A stretch of 64,000 bases of DNA from Lysinibacillus sp. FSL M8-0337. GTDB taxonomy: Bacteria; Bacillota; Bacilli; Bacillales_A; Planococcaceae. Positions 1-8,758 of this stretch are shown piece after piece. The stretch is taken from the NCBI RefSeq assembly GCF_038593855.1, contig NZ_CP151996.1, positions 2,418,001 to 2,482,000 on the forward strand. Direction: 5' to 3'. Below the pieces are notes generated by a model. The model was not told where the DNA came from, did not search any database, and was given only the letters and a program-made list of their open reading frames with translations. Every line of letters begins with the position of its first letter. Positions within the stretch are counted from its first letter, which is position 1. The position numbers and the translations under genes were made by a program.

Positions 1-3000
1 TATCTGGATTATAATAACGAGCCATCAAGTAATAATGTTTTGTATCCTCATCATAACGATAACCTGCATAGCGATAAGGATTAATAGAGTCCATATCATC
101 TGTACCACTTTGCGTTAAAATGTTACCCCATGCGTCATAGGTATATGAAGCTACAAGCTTTCCACTTTCATCGGTCATTCCTAATACATCACCACGATAA
201 TTTGTTAGGTAATGATAAGGTACACCTTTGTAAATCATCATGAGAGGGAATCCATTATCATCGTAGACATAACTTTTTACAGCGAAAGTACTACTATCCT
301 TTTCATAAAGAACGCGGTTGCTATCTCCATCATAAGTGTAGTAGATAGGACCATTACTATCTTTACTATAGATTCTTCTACCTTTTTCATCATAGCTATA
401 TTCGGCAATAATAGTGCCAGAATTACTCTTTACTTTCGTTAGCTGATCAAATGCATTCCATTCATACGTATACGTTCCATCATTTGTTAAATTTCCATCT
501 GCATCGTAAAAGTATTCCTGATTATTTACAAACGATAATTGATTCGCTTGATTATATTTATAAGTAGTAGATTCAGTTTTCCCTGAATTTATCACACTTT
601 TGGTAAGACGATTACCTACCTCGTCATACGTATAGTTCATTTGAGGACCATCAATATATGCTTCTTGTATTAATTGATTCAAAGCATCATAGCTGTAATT
701 TACTTTATCAGTGTTATTTTGGATAATGTTTTTAATATTGTTATTCGCATCGTACTGATACGTGAACTTATTCCATTCTGATGAACTATCAAGCAATATT
801 GTTTCTTCTTGTAAACGGCCTGATTGATAAACTTTCGATAATTTGCTACCGTTGGTGAAATTAGTATCTTTTAATTGTCCGGTCACATTGTCATAAGTAA
901 AGGACGCGAGTGGATTTCCGTTTAACTTTATTACCTTTGTATTATAAGCATTGTCAGGTTCATATGATAGAGTATTATATTGTTTAAATCCTGGGAAAGA
1001 CAGTACTGATAAATATTCATCACCTAAATATTCATAGTTAATATCACCATCAATATCCCCTTTATCAATCGATTTTAATAATCCATTATCATAGTAGCTA
1101 ATCCGCTTTAGAGTTGATTCATTTTCTCCATAAATTAGCTGATCGTCCCCATCTTTTGTAAAACGCCATACTACTTTTCCATTAACAACTACTGTTGAAC
1201 TAGGCGCTTCTTGATTAATTTTATACTCAATACGATCACCCTTAGGTGTATTAAGTAATGTTAACTCCCCATTCTCATCATATTGATAAGAAGTTATATC
1301 ACCTTTAGGATTTATTTCTTTTTCTAGTTGATTTTTCTCATTATATTTAAATTCAGTGGTAAAACCTTTTGCATTAATTATTTTATTTAAATTTCCATTC
1401 CCATCATATTCGTAGGCAGTTTTCTTCTGATTAGCGTCGATGACGGTCTCTAGTTCATTTTTTAAATTATATTGATACTTTGTTTCATTTTGCTTTCCGT
1501 CTTTAGATGATAAAACATTACCAGACAAATCCTGCACAGTAGTTGTCGTGTTATTAAACGCATCAGTATGGGTAATGACTTTTTGGGAATCATTGTAATT
1601 TGTTGTATAAGATTCTTTAATACCATCAGATGTTTCCATCCATTCTAAATCACCGTATTTGTCATATCCATAAGTGGTCGTAGCTAGACTGGTTGATGAA
1701 GGTATTTCGGATTTTATCAAATTACCGTTATCATACCATAATCTACTTACTTTACCTTTTGAATCTGTAAACGTGTCAACATCTTGGAATGTAGTATACG
1801 AATACGATTGTATATTATTTTCCGCATCCTTTGTTTTTAATAGATTGCCGTTACCGTCATACTCGTTGGTTTGCAAAACCTTCGATACACCATCTATAGT
1901 TTCTATTTCTTGTAGAAGATTATAGTTTTCATCAAGTTTGTACGTTCTCTCCTCCCCAGCAGGAGAAATGATTTTTTCAATAACATAATTATTGTTAACA
2001 AAATATTTTGTAACACTTCGTTCAGGGTCCGTAATTGTTGCAACGCCTGTTGCTCGATCCAATGAGTATTCTGTTTTAGGTTGATTTACAGTATCTTTAG
2101 ATGGTTCGTACACATATTTTAAATCTGCACCATTATATTCAAATTTTGTTCGTTTATCATTCGCATCTACAATTGTCGTTAGAAACTTATTCGTGTACAT
2201 AAATTGTGTTGTAGTTATTGTTACTTTGTTATCCTTGCGGTCTTTCAACACATCTACATATTGTAAATAGCCATCTGTAGTATATCGATACGTAATTTGT
2301 TGATCACCATAAGTCATTGTGCTAATTAAGCCATCTTTATCATAACCAAACTGAAGTTTTTTATTTAAAACTTCCTTACCTAAATCCGTTGCAATCTCTG
2401 TCAATTTATTACTAGTATCATAAGAATAATTAATTTTATTATTATTACGATCTATTTGAGTTGTAATATAAGCAACCTTTACATCTGTATCATTTGTAGA
2501 CTCACGAACTTTAAAAATTGTTTGGTTGCCATATAAATCGTAAAGAGTAAATGTATCTTCTGTATTTTTCTTTATTTTGTCGTAATTACCGTATTCACCT
2601 TTATACTGGTTTGTTAGTGTATCATAAGTAAAAACATGAATTGTACCATCGGCATCCTTATACTGTAGTTGATTACCTTGACTTCCTGTATTAATGAAAA
2701 TCTTCTCATCACCAGTAAAGCTCCAGCCATAACCAAAAGCTGATTTTTCATAGTCCTTATTATTGTAAGTTCTAGTAAAAGTTAAGCTAGCATCAGCACG
2801 ACCTAAAATAAACATATCTTCATATTGTAAAATATTATTATTTGTTGTGAGGTTTACATAATTTGTACCATTCACCAATGGTCGTGAATCATAATCCCAA
2901 TAATCCTCTAATCCTAGTCTTGCAGTTGTTTTATACGTGACAACTAGTTGTGGTTTGTATTGATTTAAAGTAGATTGTTCACTACTAGCAAACTTTTTAT

Positions 3001-4408
3001 AAATTTGTGTAGCTTCATTATCACCCTTTAATAGAAAACCATAGTTAGTAGATGGGTTATTAATCCATCCTTGTACAACATTAAGTGGAACCTTCCAGTT
3101 AACCATTGCGTCTGCTATATTTGTTGGCGGTGTTCCGATATTTTTTACCGAACCAATAGTATTTGTTGAGAAATCCCCACCTGCAGTTTTCCATGTTGTA
3201 TAGGGAATAGTTTTGGCATAGGTCCAAGAAGCTTGATTTTCCTCCCACGGGCTAGTTACATTGTGCAAATTAATGGAAATAGGAGAATTATTATTTGTCG
3301 ATGAAAACCATAAATTTAAATCAGCAGATACGATTGTTGTACTCGAAGGTACAACACTTAAATCAAATTTTAATAAGCTCCTAACCGTATTACCACCTAC
3401 CGCAGTCCCTACGCCGAGTTCAAAGTCATTTCCCCCAGTTTGTGTAGGTGCAGCGCTACGTATTGTCGTATCTTCCATGTTTGCTGAAGTTTGTAGGCGA
3501 ACAATTGTTGGATCAATCGTAATTGGGTATACACGATCCTCACTATTTAACCAGGTAACATCTGGTGCTAAGTAAACAAATAAATCTTGACCAATTACTT
3601 CATAACTTAATTTTAATAAATATGATTTTGCTTCTTCAGGAACTGATTGTATTTCATCAACACTTTGGTATCCTTCAGGTTTATAGCTATCATACATGTA
3701 CGGTGCTTCAATTAAATATAAAGGAGCATTGGTAGTGGCATCCTTTAAATAGATGGTTTGGTTAACTTGTTCGACTGTTAATCCTGTCACATTTACTTTA
3801 TAAGTAAGTTTTTGTGGAAAACCACCTGTAGGCTTTTCACGATAAACAATATCTTCTTTTACTCGATCAGAACCTACTGTGTAAATAACATCAGCATCCT
3901 CTAAAATGTTCGGGTATTTTATTGTATTATCTTGCACAAGACCTTCAGTATTTTGAACTGGTTCGGTTTTATTTGATTTCTTATGGTGGGCTGAAACTAG
4001 ACCAAAATCGATTTTACTCGTTTCATCAGTAATTGTGATGTTTTGTTGTGAAGAACTAGTAGCTTTTTCAATCTCTATAGAGAAGTCGTTCGCCTTATTC
4101 TTCACTGTTTGCCCATTCTGCGTTTCAACTAAATCATTATTAATGTCTTCCCAGTTACCTTGTTCATTTTGAAAGTGAATAGGCTCTTGCGCAATCTCTG
4201 CTGTATACGTCCCATCCATATTATCAAAGGTTTTTGCATTCTCTGTTCTCAACTCAACTAATTCAGTTGGCTTTTTTTGTTCATGCTTATTTTCTTCTTT
4301 GTTGTTTTTTGCTTCTGCATGTAGCGCAAAATTACCAAATGGAATATACGCTATAAAGAGCGCAAGTACAACGCTACAACTTAACCATTTTTTCCAAAAT
4401 TCCTTCAC
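1..4408 (-). CDS. WapA/RHS-type secreted polymorphic toxin, 3' end outside window
   Basis: The frame is open from a GTG at 4408 to the left edge, giving at least 1469 residues with no stop. GGAGAG lies 8 bases before the GTG. The first ~31 residues are a signal peptide (KEFWKKWL, then a hydrophobic stretch ending HAEA). Residues about 295-490 resemble the DNRLRE/carbohydrate-binding-like region of WapA proteins, with a DUF6531-like RHS entry near 505-550. Many YD repeats (YDxxG) follow from about 600 onward. The last residues in the window, YRYAGYRYDEDTKHYYLMAR then YYNPD, are the conserved motif that closes an RHS shell, so the variable toxin domain and any immunity gene should lie just beyond the edge. 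Known members carry C-terminal toxins used in contact-dependent competition. The type of toxin cannot be told here. Confidence 0.87.
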   Translation of the reverse strand, partial: MKEFWKKWLSCSVVLALFIAYIPFGNFALHAEAKNNKEENKHEQKKPTELVELRTENAKTFDNMDGTYTAEIAQEPIHFQNEQGNWEDINNDLVETQNGQTVKNKANDFSIEIEKATSSSQQNITITDETSKIDFGLVSAHHKKSNKTEPVQNTEGLVQDNTIKYPNILEDADVIYTVGSDRVKEDIVYREKPTGGFPQKLTYKVNVTGLTVEQVNQTIYLKDATTNAPLYLIEAPYMYDSYKPEGYQSVDEIQSVPEEAKSYLLKLSYEVIGQDLFVYLAPDVTWLNSEDRVYPITIDPTIVRLQTSANMEDTTIRSAAPTQTGGNDFELGVGTAVGGNTVRSLLKFDLSVVPSSTTIVSADLNLWFSSTNNNSPISINLHNVTSPWEENQASWTYAKTIPYTTWKTAGGDFSTNTIGSVKNIGTPPTNIADAMVNWKVPLNVVQGWINNPSTNYGFLLKGDNEATQIYKKFASSEQSTLNQYKPQLVVTYKTTARLGLEDYWDYDSRPLVNGTNYVNLTTNNNILQYEDMFILGRADASLTFTRTYNNKDYEKSAFGYGWSFTGDEKIFINTGSQGNQLQYKDADGTIHVFTYDTLTNQYKGEYGNYDKIKKNTEDTFTLYDLYGNQTIFKVRESTNDTDVKVAYITTQIDRNNNKINYSYDTSNKLTEIATDLGKEVLNKKLQFGYDKDGLISTMTYGDQQITYRYTTDGYLQYVDVLKDRKDNKVTITTTQFMYTNKFLTTIVDANDKRTKFEYNGADLKYVYEPSKDTVNQPKTEYSLDRATGVATITDPERSVTKYFVNNNYVIEKIISPAGEERTYKLDENYNLLQEIETIDGVSKVLQTNEYDGNGNLLKTKDAENNIQSYSYTTFQDVDTFTDSKGKVSRLWYDNGNLIKSEIPSSTSLATTTYGYDKYGDLEWMETSDGIKESYTTNYNDSQKVITHTDAFNNTTTTVQDLSGNVLSSKDGKQNETKYQYNLKNELETVIDANQKKTAYEYDGNGNLNKIINAKGFTTEFKYNEKNQLEKEINPKGDITSYQYDENGELTLLNTPKGDRIEYKINQEAPSSTVVVNGKVVWRFTKDGDDQLIYGENESTLKRISYYDNGLLKSIDKGDIDGDINYEYLGDEYLSVLSFPGFKQYNTLSYEPDNAYNTKVIKLNGNPLASFTYDNVTGQLKDTNFTNGSKLSKVYQSGRLQEETILLDSSSEWNKFTYQYDANNNIKNIIQNNTDKVNYSYDALNQLIQEAYIDGPQMNYTYDEVGNRLTKSVINSGKTESTTYKYNQANQLSFVNNQEYFYDADGNLTNDGTYTYEWNAFDQLTKVKSNSGTIIAEYSYDEKGRRIYSKDSNGPIYYTYDGDSNRVLYEKDSSTFAVKSYVYDDNGFPLMMIYKGVPYHYLTNYRGDVLGMTDESGKLVASYTYDAWGNILTQSGTDDMDSINPYRYAGYRYDEDTKHYYLMARYYNPD

Positions 4409-4439
4409 TTACATTTCTCTCCTAAAAAATTATATATTT

Positions 4440-4506
4440 TTGATATTTCGTCCATAAATATCAAGAATATATTGTATCAATGATTACCAAATAATAAAAT
4501 GGTAAT
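4440..4506 (-). promoter_or_regulatory. Two palindromes upstream of the RHS gene
   Basis: Just upstream of the RHS start are two inverted repeats. One has perfect 9-base arms TTGATATTT/AAATATCAA (4440-4464) and the other has 7-base arms ATTACCA/TGGTAAT (4483-4506). The rest of the 297-base gap to the ParR-like gene shows no gene. They could be operators or part of the promoter; this is inference. Confidence 0.4.
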
Positions 4507-4705
4507 AAATAGTTACAATTTTTAGTTTAATTATGATTATATTGCCTTATATGAGAAATTCCTTTGATAAATAGAAATGTATACCTCAATTCCCCTCAAA
4601 ACTAGAACTTTATAGCCTCTTTTCCAGTCCAATTGTGCCATTTTTTTCAGAAAACATAATACGGTACAATTTCTTCAAAACAAATAAAGAAATCTTTTAA
4701 CCATA

Positions 4706-5062
4706 TTAATCCATATCAACACCAAAAGAAGTTAACATTGCATAGGCAGAATCTTCTATCGCTTCTTCTGAAATTTCATATTCTTTTTTCAACGAATCCA
4801 TTATAGTTCCATTCTCTAACCTGTTCATAATTTCTTTATGGTTTTTTAAGACAGTCTCGTTCAGTAGTTTAATTTCTGCTTTCAAAGCATCTATTTGTTC
4901 TTGTTCTTTCTGTTCTCTAGTCATCGTATTATAAGCGAAGTGAAGCATCTTACGGATTACTTCGCTGCGTTTGTTTTTCGGTACATTTTCTAAAAATGTT
5001 TGGATTGTGTCATCATCTTCTGTTAGACGAAAAGTGTATCGTTTTTCCCAACTATTAGTCAT
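4706..5062 (-). CDS. ParR-like partition adaptor protein
   Basis: A 118-residue protein encoded 17 bases after the ParM-like gene, in the same direction. The N-terminal ~45 residues (KRYTFRLTEDDDTIQTFLEN, then KRSEVIRKMLHFAY) look like a ribbon-helix-helix DNA-binding domain. A charged helical segment follows (about 50-85), with an acidic tail. In type II plasmid partition systems the small gene after the actin encodes the adaptor that binds the centromere and the filament end. The assignment rests on size, RHH-like start and position. No obvious centromere repeats were seen directly upstream of the pair. Confidence 0.7.
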   Translation of the reverse strand: MTNSWEKRYTFRLTEDDDTIQTFLENVPKNKRSEVIRKMLHFAYNTMTREQKEQEQIDALKAEIKLLNETVLKNHKEIMNRLENGTIMDSLKKEYEISEEAIEDSAYAMLTSFGVDMD

Positions 5063-5079
5063 TCGTTATCACATCTTTT

Positions 5080-6132
5080 TTAGTTTTTAATCGTTTTCTC
5101 GAAAACAGATTTCCCTAATCTAAAGTAACCAATTGCGTTGGCAAATTGACTTTCCGTTACGTTAATTAGTCGATTGTCAAAATGAGGTTGGAGCAAAGAT
5201 TCAAATAAACTCCCCCCTCCACCAGCCAAGAAGAGAGCATCAAATAAATCAGACTCATCGCCCCAGACATTTTTCAAACGGTCTGCAATATTCATTATGA
5301 TGGACTTTTGACTCTCTTCAATAATTTGGCTGAAATCCATCTCTTGCCCTTTGTATCGAATCTTTTTATCCTTCAATACGCGATTTAAGAAAAACTCATT
5401 CAAATCTGCACCACCAGATTTAGCTTTGAAAGCTTGACGTACATCCCGATGTAAGTTGACAACACCATGATCCACAGTTCCAGATAATTTTGCTTTAGGA
5501 GCAAAGGAACCATTTTCTTGGATTTCAACAACAACATAATCTGTTGTTCGGAACCCTATATCAATTAAAGCTATTAATGAACCAGGTATCATATATTGAG
5601 GATAAACATACTTCCCTTCATGATTTATTAGTGCAGCAAATACTGCAGAAGCACCTTGCGGAAAAACAATCGCTTTTTCAATAACGTTTTCAATTTTTTG
5701 TCCTTTCAATACTCCTGATTGCCATTCTATTTTTGCCTTCGATCCTGTAATAGCATCCTGAAAACTTTTTACCTGCGCCTTATAAAAATCAAGCGGTAAT
5801 CCAGTTGCTAGATAAATTGGACCAGAATCCTTTTCTGTCACGAGCTGAATGGCAACATTCAATAAAATATGTGTATAGAGATGCTCAAAACGTTCTCGCT
5901 GGAACACCCTCGATAAAGACCTCGATTCATTAGCAAGCTCACCTACAAACCAATTTTCATTTTTATAAATGATTTGCATATTGGATAGTTGATTTTTTTC
6001 ATCGCTAAATATATCGGTAATTGTTCTTTCGTAACCTCTCCCTACTAATGAAGGAAACAATACTCGTTTTCCTGATGATGATATAGCCTTCACAAATCCA
6101 TACCCGATATCTACAGAAACAATTATTGCCAT
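5080..6132 (-). CDS. ParM/Alp-type actin-like plasmid segregation ATPase
   Basis: A 350-residue actin-fold protein of typical ParM/Alp7A size. The phosphate-1 motif is VDIGYGFVK (residues 6-14), phosphate-2 is LIDIGFRTTDYVVV (about 190), and the adenosine motif is LFLAGGGGSLFESLL (about 300). AGGAGG sits 6 bases before the ATG. Proteins of this family form dynamic filaments that push plasmid copies apart. Its presence in DNA that also carries an integrase suggests the element was, or can be, an autonomous large plasmid. It is probably co-transcribed with the ParR-like gene. Confidence 0.85.
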   Translation of the reverse strand: MAIIVSVDIGYGFVKAISSSGKRVLFPSLVGRGYERTITDIFSDEKNQLSNMQIIYKNENWFVGELANESRSLSRVFQRERFEHLYTHILLNVAIQLVTEKDSGPIYLATGLPLDFYKAQVKSFQDAITGSKAKIEWQSGVLKGQKIENVIEKAIVFPQGASAVFAALINHEGKYVYPQYMIPGSLIALIDIGFRTTDYVVVEIQENGSFAPKAKLSGTVDHGVVNLHRDVRQAFKAKSGGADLNEFFLNRVLKDKKIRYKGQEMDFSQIIEESQKSIIMNIADRLKNVWGDESDLFDALFLAGGGGSLFESLLQPHFDNRLINVTESQFANAIGYFRLGKSVFEKTIKN

Positions 6133-6279
6133 ATTAACTCCTCCTAAATTAATATTGATTGCACTTCTAAATAAGAACGTTTGTTTCTAATTTTATCGCA
6201 ACCCAGTAAATTTCGTCTATCATTAACACAGTCACTATTCACATTTTTGAGTAGTAATCTTCTTTTCAGAAATATATTG

Positions 6280-6744
6280 CTAGATGGATATATGCATAAC
6301 TTTTTCCCAAAGCCACCAAATAACAACTAATAACAATACGTACCTTGTAACTCGATCAATTAATATAAAAAAAGAACGGGGTATTGGAATACCTACCCTC
6401 TTCTTATATGGATAAAATAATTGAACTTTGCCCGTTAGCATATCCGCAACTATATGTGAAAGAAGCCCTGCTATTATCGCAAGAGTCATTTCACTGTCTA
6501 AAAATGTTAAGGCAAAGCCACTTGAAAGTAATACAAATAATAGTGAATGGGTAAAAGTTCGATGTGCAAAAAACATGCTAAGAGGTATAGATATAAAGAA
6601 AAACATTTTACCGAACTTTGATTTTGGCTCATCTAAATCTGGCACAATACCTGCAACACCACCTATCAACGCACCTCTCCAATCTCCACCTGTGATTGAA
6701 TATCCTGCTACAACTCCTGATAACAAATGCGTCTTCCATTCCAT
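6280..6744 (-). CDS. YdjM-family membrane-bound metal-dependent hydrolase
   Basis: A 154-residue integral membrane protein. It shows the family's conserved sites: an early His (WKTHLLSG), a PDLDE motif (about 36), HRTFTHS (about 61-67) and LLSHIVADMLTGK (about 94), set between four or five hydrophobic segments. These match the DUF457/YdjM metal-dependent hydrolase family, whose substrate is not firmly known. The gene lies 147 bases upstream of parM and may be in the same transcript. A conserved role in maintenance cannot be read from the sequence. Confidence 0.8.
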   Translation of the reverse strand: MEWKTHLLSGVVAGYSITGGDWRGALIGGVAGIVPDLDEPKSKFGKMFFFISIPLSMFFAHRTFTHSLLFVLLSSGFALTFLDSEMTLAIIAGLLSHIVADMLTGKVQLFYPYKKRVGIPIPRSFFILIDRVTRYVLLLVVIWWLWEKVMHISI

Positions 6745-6861
6745 AAAAATAAATCCCTTCTTAAATTTTTTTATACAAATTTCATATGCTGTTTAGGGCT
6801 GGGACTAATAAATCCTTTCTAGGTTTACTTTTAACAAAACTCTACTACAACTTTGCTTTTA

Positions 6862-7035
6862 TTAATTATTCTTAATTTTATATAATGCTAGTTCACGTAC
6901 TAGCTCTTTATAACTTAATTCAAAGATGCTTTTACCGGAGGTCGTAGTTAGTATATTTTTATCTAACAATTGGTTTAACACATATGATTTTTTCATCTCT
7001 TGTTCTATGCAGCTAATTAACATATCTATTTGCAT
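6862..7035 (-). CDS. Small FbpA-like protein (57 residues)
   Basis: A short ORF with a GGGAGAG ribosome binding site 9 bases before its ATG. The product contains KKSYVLNQLLDKNI, then GKSIFELSYKELVREL. That spacing resembles the Fur-regulated basic protein A family (a short KR-rich helix, then 'GxxLyELtxxEL'). Family members are small regulators or partners linked to iron response in Bacillus, but many copies on mobile elements have no assigned role. Assignment is by pattern only, and I see no convincing Fur box. Confidence 0.55.
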   Translation of the reverse strand: MQIDMLISCIEQEMKKSYVLNQLLDKNILTTTSGKSIFELSYKELVRELALYKIKNN

Positions 7036-7134
7036 TCCTACACTCTCCCTTATAACCGATTAAAGGGGCTGGAAAAAAGATTACTTCGCATTATCATCTC
7101 CTCAATCTGTCCAGCCCATTTTTCTCATTCTTTA

Positions 7135-7167
7135 TTCAATCTAATTGCATTTAGATTGAACTTTTTT
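7135..7167 (+). terminator. Rho-independent terminator-like hairpin
   Basis: Arms TTCAATCTAA/TTAGATTGAA with a 6-base loop, then CTTTTTTT on the plus strand. No plus-strand gene is visible upstream, so it may end an unannotated small RNA. Confidence 0.5.
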
Positions 7168-7315
7168 TGCAGCAAAAAAGAGTAATTTACAAATAGATAC
7201 ATTTGCAAACCACCCTTTTATTTTACTTCGCTCGTATATATAAAGAGTAAGAAGAAGAACACTACATTTTTACCCAAAATCACAGCAATATCAACGCTTC
7301 TCGGCTATTTTATAT

Positions 7316-7477
7316 TGTGGACATATATCTACACATGTGAGGACTTTTGTCTACACCTAGAAAACGGACTACTCCCATCAAATAGTTAGAAAAAACACAA
7401 TTAAGCTATACTCTACTAAAAAATTTAATGTGTAGATATTTTTCTACACCATTGAACTCTTCTAATATAACTACACA
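7316..7477. repeat. Cluster of TCTACAC/GTGTAGA motifs
   Basis: TCTACAC occurs at 7328, 7350 and 7443 and its complement at 7430; a related CTACACAA occurs at 7471. The pair at 7430-7449 forms a perfect inverted repeat GTGTAGA-6 bases-TCTACAC, and 7316-7335 is a near-palindrome. The cluster lies just past the 3' end of the Rep-like genes. It could be iterons, operators or a partition site. Confidence 0.5.
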
Positions 7478-7485
7478 AGTTCAAT

Positions 7486-7989
7486 CTATATTTTATATTG
7501 TATTTCTTTAAAAAAATGGTCGATCCATTCCCTTGGATAAATCATTCCATATTCTGCGTCAGGCGCCAGAAATACTTTGAATGGCATCTTAATTTTTCTA
7601 TCGATTTTATCGAAATGGGATACAAGAGTGCATAAGGTAGCATCGACCTTAGTTACATCTCCACGATACATAATTTCAGGATTCATAAATAAAGGTCTAC
7701 TAGAGGTCATGGAATGATAATCATGAATGGTAACCTTATTAATAAACTCAAATAGTATGCCTTTCTTTACTAAAGAATTAATGTTTTTATCCGCTTCATT
7801 GCAATCCATATCTAGATAACTCGATATTTCTTGAATTGTCATAAACCCCACATGATTAGTGGATATAGCGTTTGTATGATGTTGAATCAGGTCGCTGACT
7901 TTGTTTAAAAATTGGATTTCAACAGGTGTCATATAACCCTCTTTTGTGAGCAAATCAATGTTCTGATTAATTTTAATTAGTTTTTCCAT
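7486..7989 (-). CDS. RepL-like winged-helix protein, copy 2
   Basis: A 167-residue protein from the ATG at 7989, with AAGGAAG 8 bases upstream; a GTG three codons earlier is also possible. The central part (FMTIQEISSYLDMDCNEADK, then LVKKGILFEF) is a winged-helix, followed by RPLFMNPEIMYRGD. This 'NPEI..xGD' feature is shared with RepL-like and MarR-like plasmid replication proteins. It overlaps the upstream gene by 17 bases and is its paralogue: the domain order, the NPE motif and the C-terminal YPREW/YARKS segment all correspond. The role is probably replication initiation or its control, and is not proven. Confidence 0.55.
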   Translation of the reverse strand: MEKLIKINQNIDLLTKEGYMTPVEIQFLNKVSDLIQHHTNAISTNHVGFMTIQEISSYLDMDCNEADKNINSLVKKGILFEFINKVTIHDYHSMTSSRPLFMNPEIMYRGDVTKVDATLCTLVSHFDKIDRKIKMPFKVFLAPDAEYGMIYPREWIDHFFKEIQYKI

Positions 7990-8638
7990 CCTTATCACTT
8001 CCTTTAAATTTCAAATAGGACTTTCTAGCATATAAACGTCCGCTTCTATTGCCTTTATTAAACCAAACCTTCCAAGGCAGATAAATTTTGTTCCCTTCTA
8101 GAACATCGTTTGAAATAATGAGTTTGATTAAAGTCTTGTTTATATTGTTTTTATCGCCGTTGTATACAATTTCAGGGTTCATTAATATGGGTCTTTCTGT
8201 TACAGTGCGATTGAACAGCATCAAATCTTCTGGATCAACAATCTCTAATAAAATTCCCTTTTCAATTAATTTATTAACTGTACGACTTATCCCTGACCGA
8301 TCTTTGTTTAAATACTTTGCCATACCTGCAATTGTTATCGATTTTTGTGTCTTTCTATTCACAATTTCATTGGTTGATATAGCAACCAATGGTTTAATCA
8401 TTTGCACAAAAGCATATTCCGCTGTTGTAAGATAATTCATTCGGTTAAGGACATCTAAGTTGTCAATAATATCTTGAGCAAATGGACATCTATTAGAATC
8501 CTTTATTTTATATAAGCCATACCCTAAACTATTGGCTTTCCTTTCTTGCTCATTGACTGTGGCTAAATTTACACCGCTCTCAAAATCCCGCATCCTTGCA
8601 TTTTTTTCGGCGATTTCAATTTGCTCCCTTAAACTCAT
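7973..8638 (-). CDS. RepL-like winged-helix protein, copy 1
   Basis: A 221-residue protein with an N-terminal charged region and a winged-helix domain (SITIAGMAKYLNKDRSGISR, then VNKLIEKGILLEI). After it comes RPILMNPEIVYNGD, then KIYLPWKVWFNKGN. That tail pattern is typical of small Firmicute plasmid replication proteins of the RepL type. The ORF begins with ATG after AAAGGCGGTGTGAGAG. With the overlapping second gene it forms a tandem paralogous pair, which could be an initiator and a regulator or a heterodimer. Alternative: a MarR-like transcription regulator. Confidence 0.6.
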   Translation of the reverse strand: MSLREQIEIAEKNARMRDFESGVNLATVNEQERKANSLGYGLYKIKDSNRCPFAQDIIDNLDVLNRMNYLTTAEYAFVQMIKPLVAISTNEIVNRKTQKSITIAGMAKYLNKDRSGISRTVNKLIEKGILLEIVDPEDLMLFNRTVTERPILMNPEIVYNGDKNNINKTLIKLIISNDVLEGNKIYLPWKVWFNKGNRSGRLYARKSYLKFKGSDKDGKTN

Positions 8639-8758
8639 CTCTCACACCGCCTTTCATCGCAGCAGGGAAATTGAAGCATAGAGAAAAGACGCCCTGGTTA
8701 GGAACGTCTTTACTTTACCTATGTTTCTTTTTGGTTTGACTAATATTTCGACTCCATC

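Larger units (their letters stand above)
7036..7485. other. 450-base non-coding region between FbpA-like and Rep-like genes
   Basis: No gene of useful length. From left to right it holds a GGGCTGGA...TCCAGCCC long-loop hairpin (7066-7117), a plus-strand terminator-like hairpin (7135-7167), and a cluster of TCTACAC repeats (7316-7477). On the minus strand there is also a 13-codon ORF with TTGAGGAGATG-type ribosome binding upstream of the FbpA-like gene. Such a mixture would suit a replication or copy-control region, but this is inference. Confidence 0.5.

Noticed and set aside
6144..6326. 60-codon minus-strand frame between parM and the YdjM-like gene
   Set aside because: Overlaps the 3' end of the YdjM-like gene, has no ribosome binding site and a low-complexity, Leu/Asn/Arg-rich product.
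6862..7035. Fur box in front of the FbpA-like gene
   Set aside because: No match to the GATAAT-type inverted repeat could be found within the promoter area.
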